A DNA stretch of 16,979 nt from the NCBI GenBank assembly GCA_040878225.1, contig JBBDMR010000103.1:1-16979 (forward strand), given 5' to 3'. This stretch comes from MA-ANB-1 sp040878225 (GTDB lineage: Bacteria > Actinomycetota > Acidimicrobiia > Spongiisociales > ZC4RG35). This document shows positions 6,665 to 13,609 of this stretch, in pieces (positions within the stretch are counted from its first letter, which is position 1; each line of letters starts with the position of its first letter). Below the pieces are notes generated by a model. It was given only the letters and a program-made list of their open reading frames with translations, did no database searches and was not told the origin of the DNA. The translations under genes were made by a program, and so were the position numbers.

Positions 6665-7598
6665 GGTGCTGTTCCACTGCATAGGGAATGGGTAGATCCC
6701 TCACCTCCTGAGGGCCGCGAACCAACCTCCGGCCAATCTCCGCAAACCAGGTGTCGTTCGCAAAAGCCCACGGCCAAGCGCGGATACCGATCCGCGAACC
6801 GAGAATCGCCCCGGCGGCTGCACCGAGATTGCTCCCGCCGATATGCGCCGATTCAGCGACCGGCTCATGGGGCTTTTCGGTGTTATGGGCGGTGAGCAGA
6901 AGACAGGCCAGAGTGCTCTCGAGGGGACCGGGGTTGTTCCCGGCGCCAATGAAATTCAAGGCGTCGCGTGTCCCCCGGATACCGTATCCTTCGACCAGTC
7001 GCCTGACTGCGAGGTCGAAGCCCTCAATGGCGTCGACTCCGCTCAACCCCGCCGAGCTGGCACCCAGTTCCTCCATCGCCGGCTGCACCGACTGGGCAAC
7101 ACCCAGGAGAAGGTCACGGCCACCCTGGCCGAAACAGGAAGCGGCGACCGCCGAGGCAATCGCAACTCCACTGAGAATCGAACCGGCGTCGGTATGGAAC
7201 AACCGATTGAGGCGGATGACCTCCCGGGACAGGACATCGGGCTCTCTGCGATGGGCGACGCCGAGAGGTGCAGATCGTCCGAGGGGGTCGAGGCTCGGTG
7301 TCTCATCCGGAGTCGGGGTACCCATCACGGCACGGTCGAGCCAGGCCCGGAACTCGGGGCTTTCGGCGCGAAACACGGGTTCCTCGTCCATGGCACCGTC
7401 GAGCTCGAGTAGCCGCTCGACCAGGGTTTCCTGCTCTAGTTTGCCGTTGGCGATGAGCTCATAAGAGATAACTGTGGCCTGCTCGGTCACCGCGGAGTAG
7501 CCCAACTCCCATGCACCTCCGGCAGTGTCTCCTGCGGCAAGGCCGAGGATTGCACCATCACCCTCTCCGAACACCAGAGAAAAGAGAGCCTCAGTCAT
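6633..7598 (-). CDS. ADP-ribosylglycohydrolase-fold protein lacking metal ligands (probable pseudoenzyme)
   Basis: A 321-residue protein of normal length for the ADP-ribosylglycohydrolase (ARH/DraG) family. Family landmarks are the N-terminal GLAAGDTAGGAWE (19-31), a central APLGV (110-114), FHTDAGSILSGVAIASAVAA (134-153, equivalent to the THxxA helix), and AHIGGSNLGAAAGAILGS (251-268). Active enzymes bind two Mg2+ through an N-terminal T/S-D-D-T cluster and a C-terminal GGDTDT cluster. Here these positions read TEQAT (38-42) and GGSNLG (254-259), so all the metal-binding Asp residues appear lost. It may bind an ADP-ribose-like ligand without hydrolysis, or have another function. No clear ribosome site precedes ATG 7598. 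The gene is divergent from the lipid kinase (34-base gap) and overlaps the transporter gene by 32 bases at its end. Confidence 0.8.
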   Translation of the reverse strand: MTEALFSLVFGEGDGAILGLAAGDTAGGAWELGYSAVTEQATVISYELIANGKLEQETLVERLLELDGAMDEEPVFRAESPEFRAWLDRAVMGTPTPDETPSLDPLGRSAPLGVAHRREPDVLSREVIRLNRLFHTDAGSILSGVAIASAVAASCFGQGGRDLLLGVAQSVQPAMEELGASSAGLSGVDAIEGFDLAVRRLVEGYGIRGTRDALNFIGAGNNPGPLESTLACLLLTAHNTEKPHEPVAESAHIGGSNLGAAAGAILGSRIGIRAWPWAFANDTWFAEIGRRLVRGPQEVRDLPIPYAVEQHLISGARQDHQ

Positions 7599-7632
7599 GA
7601 GTGATCACAGTAGATGGGTACCGTAGCCTGGA

Positions 7633-8562
7633 ATGGAAAAGGCAATGGTCATCGCCAACCCGGCGGCATCCCAATTCACCGGTGGATCCCATCGTGATGT
7701 GATGGCGATCCTGAACAAGAAGTTCGACGTCGCGGCGATCTGGCCGGCGTCAGGATCAGAAGCCAGTGCCGCGGCAAGAGAATCGGTCGAAAATGGCGCA
7801 GCCCTCGTCGTTGCCATGGGCGGGGACGGAATGGTGCATCACGTCGCCCAGGGCGTGGTCGGCACCGGGGTTCGTCTCGGTGTTATACCGGTGGGTACCA
7901 CCAACGTCGTGAGCCGACTCCTCCATCTGCCCTCGAACCCGACCAAGGCGGCCAGACTGCTGACCGCCGCCTCTCCCCCGGTCCTCGCAGGCACGGCGAG
8001 GCTCGACATCACCCGGGGCTCGACCATGTCCACGCACCATTCGCTGTTCGCGTGCGGGCTGGGCCTCGACGCCGACGTGGTCGTCGAAGCCGACAAGGAG
8101 CCGTACCGGAAGTATCGCTTTGGCTCCCTCCACTACGCCTCGACTGCGTTTGGGGTGGCGTTCGGGTCGTTCCCGAAGAAGCGCCCCCATGTGACGGTCT
8201 CTTCCGGAGATCGATCGATGCTGGTTTCGGCGATGATGCTCCAGTTCCGGGACGTGTACACGTACTTCGGAAAACTCCCCCTGACGCTGTCGGACAGCAA
8301 GCCTGAGCCCATGACCGCCCTTCTCATCGATCGCCTTCGCCGGCGACGGGTACCGTCGATCGCAGCCAGGGTCATCACCCGTCGCGACTTGGAGAAGATC
8401 CCGGAGATCGAGATCTGGGAGCAGGTGGACACGGTTGTGGCTCGAGCCGACCCGCCCGTCGCGGTCCAGGCCGATGGGGAATCACTCGGCATGGCGGATG
8501 CGGTCACTGTCACCTGGGAGCCAGAATCCCTGCTTCTGGTGCGGGCTCAGACCTCACCCTGA
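7633..8562 (+). CDS. Diacylglycerol kinase-family lipid kinase
   Basis: A 309-residue protein of the DAGK catalytic superfamily (YegS/DgkB type), which phosphorylates lipid alcohols such as diacylglycerol with ATP at the inner face of the membrane. Motifs are NPAAS near the start (9-13), GGDGMVHHV (63-71) for nucleotide and metal binding, GVIPVGTTNVVSRLL (83-97, the family GTGN motif with Thr-Thr-Asn), and the C-terminal VQADGESLG, whose DGE is part of the family's conserved end. It has no signal peptide or membrane helix. ATG 7633 gives the natural family start. The final 16 bases overlap the convergent MscS gene. The substrate (diacylglycerol, sphingoid base or another lipid) cannot be told from sequence. 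Confidence 0.9.
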   Translation: MEKAMVIANPAASQFTGGSHRDVMAILNKKFDVAAIWPASGSEASAAARESVENGAALVVAMGGDGMVHHVAQGVVGTGVRLGVIPVGTTNVVSRLLHLPSNPTKAARLLTAASPPVLAGTARLDITRGSTMSTHHSLFACGLGLDADVVVEADKEPYRKYRFGSLHYASTAFGVAFGSFPKKRPHVTVSSGDRSMLVSAMMLQFRDVYTYFGKLPLTLSDSKPEPMTALLIDRLRRRRVPSIAARVITRRDLEKIPEIEIWEQVDTVVARADPPVAVQADGESLGMADAVTVTWEPESLLLVRAQTSP

Positions 8563-9368
8563 TACACGGTCATGTGCGGGTAGGGGATCTCGATGCCCTC
8601 TTTGTCGAAACGAACCTTGATCCGCCTCCGCGCCTCCCGGAGCACCACCCAGCGATCGTTGGCGAGCACCGTCAGTGACGCCCTGATAATCACGGCGCTG
8701 TCGGCCAGGTCCTGGACTCCGAGGACCTCCGGAGGTTCGGTGATCTTCCCCTTGAATTCTTCGGAATTGGCCATGTCGTCCAACTCGTCTTTCATCACCG
8801 CAAGAGCCCTATCGACATCGGCTTTGTAGGCGATTCCGACGTCGAGCACCGGCCGGGCGAAGATCGAGGTGAAGTTGCTGCTCACCGTGATCTGCCCGTT
8901 CGGGACGAAATGCTGATTGCCCTCCACGTCGCGGAGCACGGTCACGCGGAATTGGATGTCTTCCACCGTGCCTTCGGTGTCGGCGATCCTCACCACATCA
9001 CCGATGTGGAATTGGTCCTCGGCAAGAATGAAGAAACCCCCGATGAGGTCTTTCACCAGGTCTTGCGCCCCAAACCCGATCGCTGCCCCGAAAAATGCCC
9101 CGAGGGCAAGCACCCCACCGAGGTTTATCTCCCAGATGCCACCCAACACGACGATGAAAGCGAGGAAGATCACCACCTGTACCACCCTCATCGCCACCCT
9201 TTCCAGGGTGACGACCCGGCTCTCCCCCGCCGGTCCGCGCCCGACAACACGCGTCAACACCCGCCGGCTCACCCGCTTTACGACGAAGTAGACGAGGTAT
9301 GTGACGGCCAGAGCGACCAACGAGCCGATGAGCTTTCCATAGTTTTCGGCCCCAATCCGATCGAGCAT
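8547..9368 (-). CDS. MscS-type mechanosensitive ion channel
   Basis: A 273-residue small-conductance mechanosensitive channel. It has hydrophobic helices at about 12-30 and 60-78, then the Gly/Ala-packed pore helix (VLALGAFFGAAIGFGAQDLVKDLIGGFF, about 87-113), followed by the beta domain signature (FHIGDVVRI, VEDIQFRVTVLRD, and FVPNGQI near 154-160). Family members open under membrane tension to release solutes in osmotic downshock. Length and architecture match the minimal E. coli MscS type. The start lies 9 bases after the GTPase stop at 9378, so it is the last gene of a GTPase-GTPase-channel operon. It overlaps the lipid kinase gene tail by 16 bases. Confidence 0.93.
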   Translation of the reverse strand: MLDRIGAENYGKLIGSLVALAVTYLVYFVVKRVSRRVLTRVVGRGPAGESRVVTLERVAMRVVQVVIFLAFIVVLGGIWEINLGGVLALGAFFGAAIGFGAQDLVKDLIGGFFILAEDQFHIGDVVRIADTEGTVEDIQFRVTVLRDVEGNQHFVPNGQITVSSNFTSIFARPVLDVGIAYKADVDRALAVMKDELDDMANSEEFKGKITEPPEVLGVQDLADSAVIIRASLTVLANDRWVVLREARRRIKVRFDKEGIEIPYPHMTVYQGEV

Positions 9369-9377
9369 GACCTGAGC

Positions 9378-10601
9378 CTAACTTCCGCGCGTCCCGCGCC
9401 AGTTCTCGATCGCGTTCACCAGGGCTGAAAGATCGGCCACGGCTTCGGCCCGGCGGCGAAGGACCGGCCGGATCAGGTCACCCGCATAGCTGTCGAGGCT
9501 TTCGGCAACGTGGGCGACACGACGCTCCCGGTTGGCATCGACACCGGCGCTTACGCTGCGAAACCAACCCTTCCGTCCCGTCTCAGGGGGCACGGCGGCT
9601 TCAGCCTCGATAGCCAGTTCCCTGAGCCGTTCCCCGACGTGAGCCGAGATACCCAGAGCGACCTCCGACGGCTCACCGGTCAACTCTCCCGCAAGTCCGG
9701 AAAAGAACGCTGCGGCAAGCCGGCCGCTTCCCACATGGTCGCCGGCGACGGCGAGGGCTGCGGCATCGACCCGGGCCCCGGCCCACCGGTTCTCGAAGTC
9801 GGTCCCGGCGCCTCCCACAATTCGGACGAGTTCCGACACCGTCTCGCCCAGGTCAGCCATGAGCTTGGCGGGGACCGAGCTGGCGGCCATCGCCTCCACT
9901 CTGTCGCGTAGCTCCGCGATTCCAGACGGCGGTCCGATCGGTGGCCCGGCGGCAACCGGAAAGACCGCGGGATCGGAAAACCCGTCTTCGATGAGTGCAG
10001 TGCGGAAGTCAGCTGTCACAGCTTCGACCTCAGCGGCTGGGAGCCGGTCGACCTGGTTGAGAGCGAAGAGAAACCGGTCTCCGTGCCCGGCGTGCCGGCG
10101 GAGGAAACCCCGGTGCAGGGAGTCGGCACGATACTTCTCGACGTCGACCACCCATACCACCGCATCGACGCGCGGAAGCAGGTTCTCGACCACAAGGCGG
10201 TGGTCGGTTTCCACGCTATCGGTGTCGGGCAGGTCGATCAGGACGACACCTCCCGGTCGCTCGTGACTCGAGCGATCGGCCGGGTCGAACCAGTGCAGGT
10301 AACCGGCAATCTCGACGGACCGCCCTCTTGGCACCGAGATGAGAGGCTTCGATGTAGTGGGGCGGACCCCACCCACTGCGGCGGCGTCACTGTCGAGCAA
10401 TTGGTTGAACAGTGATGACTTACCCGACCCGGTTCCCCCCGCCAGTGCAACCACTGCCAGATCCTCCGGGTAGTCGATGCGGTGTCGGAGGCGCAGGATC
10501 ACATGTGCCACCCGGTCCAGTTCACCCGGAGGGGCAACACTCAGAGCCGAGGCGAGGGTCCGGTCTGCCGAGTCGAGGATCCCGACCAGATTCTCATACA
10601 T
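9378..10601 (-). CDS. Dynamin-like GTPase, second of a tandem pair
   Basis: A 407-residue protein with an N-terminal dynamin/YfjP-like GTPase domain. The P-loop is GGTGSGKSS (55-63, Lys61), switch I is RPTTSKP (80-86), G3 is DLPDTDS (123-129), and NQVD (182-185) stands in the NKxD position. The C-terminal half (about 230-407) is largely helical, Ala- and Glu-rich, and has no obvious transmembrane helix, unlike many bacterial dynamin-like proteins. I chose ATG 10601 over the adjacent TTG at 10604; neither has a strong ribosome site. It lies 13 bases after its paralogue's stop and 9 before the MscS gene. Paired dynamin-like GTPases (such as DynA/DynB or IniA/IniC) work as heteromers at membranes; a similar partnership is inferred here. 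Confidence 0.82.
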   Translation of the reverse strand: MYENLVGILDSADRTLASALSVAPPGELDRVAHVILRLRHRIDYPEDLAVVALAGGTGSGKSSLFNQLLDSDAAAVGGVRPTTSKPLISVPRGRSVEIAGYLHWFDPADRSSHERPGGVVLIDLPDTDSVETDHRLVVENLLPRVDAVVWVVDVEKYRADSLHRGFLRRHAGHGDRFLFALNQVDRLPAAEVEAVTADFRTALIEDGFSDPAVFPVAAGPPIGPPSGIAELRDRVEAMAASSVPAKLMADLGETVSELVRIVGGAGTDFENRWAGARVDAAALAVAGDHVGSGRLAAAFFSGLAGELTGEPSEVALGISAHVGERLRELAIEAEAAVPPETGRKGWFRSVSAGVDANRERRVAHVAESLDSYAGDLIRPVLRRRAEAVADLSALVNAIENWRGTRGS

Positions 10602-10614
10602 CAAACAAGGGAGC

Positions 10615-12033
10615 TCATGCGCTCACAAGTGTGGATTCGGGGCGGATACGTGCCCTTGCCCGCTGCAGTGTCGCCAGTACCCGGGCATGATTCGAGCCGT
10701 TGAGCATCTCGTCGCCCAGGTCCCGGTAGATCTGCCCGATGCCACCCAGGAGGTCGAGGGCAGATTGCGAATATGAGCTGTCAGACGCCGGGTCGGTGAC
10801 CTCGAGAAAAACAGAAATCGCAGACTCCACCCTTCGGCGCAGGTTTGCAGGAGTCAGCGAGTCCGTCGGTTCATCCGAAGCGACCGATTCGAACCATTCC
10901 GAAACCACCGAATCGATACGGTCGAGGTGAGGGACGGAATCACCGTCGGTCAGGTCGATGACCAGGCTTCCCTGGTCCAACGCGAACAGCCTGAGGTCTC
11001 TTTCGACAAGGCTCACCACTTCCGCTTTGACCTCCCCTGCAACCCGATCCAGCGCGAGACGTCGGCGCCGCCACCTACCGGGCAATGCCGTCTGCAGGGC
11101 TGTCTGCCAGAGTTCAACCCGCGCCCGTGGGTCATAGCCCTCGTAATAGAGGGTTTGCGGCGGCATCCGGCCCGTTACCTGCTGTACCCGGACCATGTCG
11201 GAATTGACCGCGTGAACCATCGACGACAGATCCGATCGCACCGCTGCAAATGCCCGTTCCAGACACTCATAGCGGTTCAAGTGACCGACCTGGCCCATCA
11301 TCTCGGCGCGCAGCGACTTCATGGCAGTCGCAGGCAGCAGCCGTTCGTTGCCCAGCCTGTGCTCCGAAATGGTGACGATCCGGGGTGTTATTTTCGCTGC
11401 GCGCAGGCGCCGTCTGAAGTCGATGACAGCACCGGGACTCTCGGGCGTGATTCGATTCAAAACATGGATCACGGGTATGCCGCGCTCGGTGACCGAACGG
11501 AGGATCTCCCACGGCACGAGGTCGGCATACCTGAGGGCGGATGCCACGAATACCACCACATCGGCAGCGGCCAGCACCCCGAGGGCAGAACGATGGTTGG
11601 CTGCGTTCGTCGAATCGATGTCGGGTGTGTCGATGAGGGCGACATCGTTGAGGAACGCCACATCCCCGAGGGCGATGTCGAATTGCACATCACCGAGGTC
11701 CACAGTGCCCGACCGTCTGCTGTCGCTGAAGACGAGAGGCTTGGTCGTCGTCGGACGGATGGAGCCGGACGGGCTGATGGTGCGGCCGGCGATGGAGTTG
11801 ATGATCGTGGACTTCCCGCTTCCTGTCGGCCCGGCGAACACCACGTTGAACGGGGCACCGCGGTTGGCCAACCGGGGCTGAAGGTAGTTGCGAACCGTCG
11901 CCACGATCCGATCGAGGTCCTCCTCGAGCGCCGGATCGATCCATCCCCCGTCCGGCTCGAGCAGTTCCTCGAGATCGTCGGCCACATCCTGGACGAGTCC
12001 GGGTCGGGGCAGGCTTCGCCTATTCGATGTCAT
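10615..12033 (-). CDS. Dynamin-like GTPase, first of a tandem pair
   Basis: A 472-residue paralogue of the next gene. The P-loop is GPTGSGKST (68-76, Lys74), switch I is RPTTTKP (93-99), and G3 is DTPDIDS (135-141). The expected G4 NKxD reads NRIT (193-196), so the Asp that normally selects guanine is missing. The C-terminal part (about 220-472) is helical and charged, and no membrane helix is evident. The shared order of motifs, with the same RPTT and D-x-PD-x-DS variants in both genes, supports duplication. ATG 12033 has GGAG only one base upstream, so initiation may be weak or leaderless. The gene lies 36 bases downstream of the dioxygenase on the same strand, so read-through from that operon is possible. 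Confidence 0.82.
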   Translation of the reverse strand: MTSNRRSLPRPGLVQDVADDLEELLEPDGGWIDPALEEDLDRIVATVRNYLQPRLANRGAPFNVVFAGPTGSGKSTIINSIAGRTISPSGSIRPTTTKPLVFSDSRRSGTVDLGDVQFDIALGDVAFLNDVALIDTPDIDSTNAANHRSALGVLAAADVVVFVASALRYADLVPWEILRSVTERGIPVIHVLNRITPESPGAVIDFRRRLRAAKITPRIVTISEHRLGNERLLPATAMKSLRAEMMGQVGHLNRYECLERAFAAVRSDLSSMVHAVNSDMVRVQQVTGRMPPQTLYYEGYDPRARVELWQTALQTALPGRWRRRRLALDRVAGEVKAEVVSLVERDLRLFALDQGSLVIDLTDGDSVPHLDRIDSVVSEWFESVASDEPTDSLTPANLRRRVESAISVFLEVTDPASDSSYSQSALDLLGGIGQIYRDLGDEMLNGSNHARVLATLQRARARIRPESTLVSA

Positions 12034-12069
12034 GCTCCAATTGTTGCACGACAGGCGTGTGTAACCGTG

Positions 12070-12945
12070 TCAGCCGGTCCAACCATTCTCCGGCTTGTCG
12101 AACCAGACATGGACCTGGCCGGTCCCTGTGGCGTTCTCATAGTCCGAGAACATCTCTCCCCTGGCGACACAATCACGACCGCCGATGGCGCCCAGCATCA
12201 TCAGATAGTGACCGAAATCACCTTCGGGAGCGTGCTCGAAATAGTCCTCCATCGTGTCCACGATCCGGGCGTGGTCGCCGGCTTTCATCCACTCGAGGCG
12301 TTCTTCGTCAGCGGCACGAGCTTCGGGGGTGATGATGTGGATCGGATCCGACGCTTCGTGCTTGGAGATCTGCTTGAGAGGCCAGAAGGTGTGGCTCATC
12401 CCTCCGGAGGCGAGGATGACTGCCCGGCGGTCGAGTCGCTCAACCGCTTCTCCGATCGCCTCACCCATGGTCATGAAGTCGTCAGTCTCGCCGGTCTGGA
12501 CCAGGGACACAGAGACCACCTTCTCCTCGCTGCGGAGGTAGTGGACGAGGTTGATCGTCGCGTAGTAGAGCGGGAGGTAGGGGTCGTCGGAGGCATGGGT
12601 CGGGGTGCCGAGCTGATCGCCCAGGGCCGCAGCAGTGCGGGCGAACTCGGGATCGCCCGGATAGTCGTATTCGATCCGGGACATGCCGCGCGGCAATTCC
12701 GAGGAAGTGAAGGTCCCCTTCTGGTGCTCCTGGGCGGTGAGGATGTGCTCGACCGTCGAGGCCCAATGCGAGTCGATGATGACGATGAGGTCAGGCTGAA
12801 GCTTGGTGAAAACCTCGGACTTGAGCCGGTTCAGGCCGGGGACCAGTGAGATCTCCTTGCCGTCGTTGAGCTCTCTACGGGTGGCCTCGTCAAACATGAT
12901 GGTTGGCGCGTGACTGATAAGTCCGGCACCGACTATTTCGCCCAT
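12070..12945 (-). CDS. Class III (LigB-type) extradiol dioxygenase, HpaD-like
   Basis: A 291-residue non-haem Fe(II) dioxygenase that opens a catechol ring next to its hydroxyls. From recalled family features it most resembles homoprotocatechuate (3,4-dihydroxyphenylacetate) 2,3-dioxygenase: FTSSELPRGM, YDYPGDPE, MMLGAIGG and ATGTGQVHVWF all have close counterparts in E. coli HpaD. Predicted iron ligands are His12 (ISHAPT), His60 (DSHW) and Glu241 (PEGDFGH), with His185 (GMSHTFW) as catalytic base; this spacing matches LigB-type enzymes. I chose ATG 12945 because GGAGGAG ends six bases upstream; the ATG at 12951 touches that site. It lies downstream of the MarR gene, with its own candidate promoter and operator between them. 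The exact catechol substrate is not proven. Confidence 0.88.
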   Translation of the reverse strand: MGEIVGAGLISHAPTIMFDEATRRELNDGKEISLVPGLNRLKSEVFTKLQPDLIVIIDSHWASTVEHILTAQEHQKGTFTSSELPRGMSRIEYDYPGDPEFARTAAALGDQLGTPTHASDDPYLPLYYATINLVHYLRSEEKVVSVSLVQTGETDDFMTMGEAIGEAVERLDRRAVILASGGMSHTFWPLKQISKHEASDPIHIITPEARAADEERLEWMKAGDHARIVDTMEDYFEHAPEGDFGHYLMMLGAIGGRDCVARGEMFSDYENATGTGQVHVWFDKPENGWTG

Positions 12946-12951
12946 CGTCAT

Positions 12952-12958
12952 CTCCTCC
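12952..12958 (-). promoter_or_regulatory. Ribosome binding site fixing the dioxygenase start
   Basis: On the minus strand GGAGGAG is followed by six bases and ATG 12945. This is the strongest Shine-Dalgarno match in the window and excludes the ATG at 12951, which would directly abut it. Confidence 0.75.
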
Positions 12959-12974
12959 GGGTCGTCGGACTTCG

Positions 12975-12986
12975 TTAGGAAGCTAA
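12975..12986. promoter_or_regulatory. Predicted MarR operator upstream of the dioxygenase
   Basis: TTAGGAAGCTAA has the palindromic form TTAG-N4-CTAA, with further outer symmetry (TT-N2 before, N2-AA after). It lies between the MarR stop and the dioxygenase start, directly downstream of a -10-like TAGAAT. The same 12-base pattern recurs at 13573-13584. MarR proteins commonly bind such short palindromes over promoters to repress them. Confidence 0.6.
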
Positions 12987-12990
12987 AGAA

Positions 12991-12996
12991 ATTCTA
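12991..12996 (-). promoter_or_regulatory. -10-like box for the dioxygenase
   Basis: TAGAAT on the minus strand overlaps the MarR stop codon. It is followed within five bases by the predicted operator at 12975-12986, so a bound repressor would cover the transcription start. A -35 match 17 bases upstream (TGGCGG) is poor. Confidence 0.35.
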
Positions 12997-13539
12997 CCGG
13001 GGAGCATCATCTCCCGCCACGAGTGGCTCATCCGATGCCGTCGCAGTGACGATGCGGAGCAATCTCGCCATGTCGTGCACCTCGCCGTCGTCGAGACGAT
13101 CGGTGAACAACGCCTCGTGTTTGTTGAACTCGGGGAAAACCCGTTCGATGGTCATCCTGCCCTCGTCGAGAAGGCTGACGACCACCCGACGGCCGTCGTC
13201 GGGGTGCCGGGTACGCTCGACCAACCCCGTCTTCTCCAGGGTCGACAGCATCCCGCTCAGAGTGCCCTTGGCCAGCCCGCACTCGTCCGCCAGCTCGTTG
13301 GTCTCTCGGTCTGCCCAGACCCAGAGGACGAAGAGAATCGTGAACCCGCCCCAGCTCAAGCCTTCCGGTCCAAGCACATCGCGCTCCATCCGGTTCCGGA
13401 CCGCATTTGCCGCCCGGTATATGTTGGAGACCGCCAGCATCGCCTCGAATTCGAATGGCCTGCCGTCGAGGCGGGAGCGAATGTCCCGTTCCGCTTCGAG
13501 AAGCTCCTCGGGATCGTGCTGACTCAGGGGTACGGGCAT
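12994..13539 (-). CDS. MarR-family transcriptional regulator
   Basis: A 181-residue winged-helix protein. The DNA-binding core is LADECGLAKGTLSGMLSTLE (about 83-102) followed by the wing GLVERTRHPDDGRRVVVSLLDEG (about 105-127), both typical of MarR. The flanking helices would form the dimer interface. ATG 13539 is preceded by an AAAGAGAG ribosome site. MarR proteins usually repress adjacent genes until a small, often aromatic, ligand binds. Here the gene lies between a ring-cleavage dioxygenase (48-base gap) and a divergent semialdehyde dehydrogenase, as HpaR does in homoprotocatechuate loci. Two matching palindromes in the adjacent promoters are its likely sites, so it probably also represses itself. 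Confidence 0.92.
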   Translation of the reverse strand: MPVPLSQHDPEELLEAERDIRSRLDGRPFEFEAMLAVSNIYRAANAVRNRMERDVLGPEGLSWGGFTILFVLWVWADRETNELADECGLAKGTLSGMLSTLEKTGLVERTRHPDDGRRVVVSLLDEGRMTIERVFPEFNKHEALFTDRLDDGEVHDMARLLRIVTATASDEPLVAGDDAPR

Positions 13540-13572
13540 GGCTCTCTTTGTCGTGTGCCAAGCAGTTTATCC

Positions 13573-13584
13573 TTAGGTAACTAA
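13573..13584. promoter_or_regulatory. Predicted MarR operator in the divergent promoter
   Basis: TTAGGTAACTAA (TTAG-N4-CTAA) sits in the 70-base gap between the MarR gene and the aldehyde dehydrogenase. A -10-like TATCCT (13568-13573) for the dehydrogenase abuts it. It matches the site at 12975-12986 at 10 of 12 positions. Confidence 0.6.
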
Positions 13585-13609
13585 CGACTTCGAAACCAGA
13601 GAGGGCCTG

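Noticed and set aside
7601..7608. GTGATCAC palindrome in the ARH-like/lipid kinase divergent gap
   Set aside because: It is only eight bases, close to chance expectation, with no second copy seen in a related position.
12034..12069. Separate promoter for the GTPase operon in the gap after the dioxygenase
   Set aside because: I found no convincing -35/-10 pair in these 36 bases. Promoter elements inside the dioxygenase gene cannot be excluded.
10927..12849. 640-residue plus-strand open frame antisense to the GTPase and dioxygenase genes
   Set aside because: It is long only because of codon bias on the opposite strand. The minus-strand genes have clear GTPase and LigB motifs and tight spacing.
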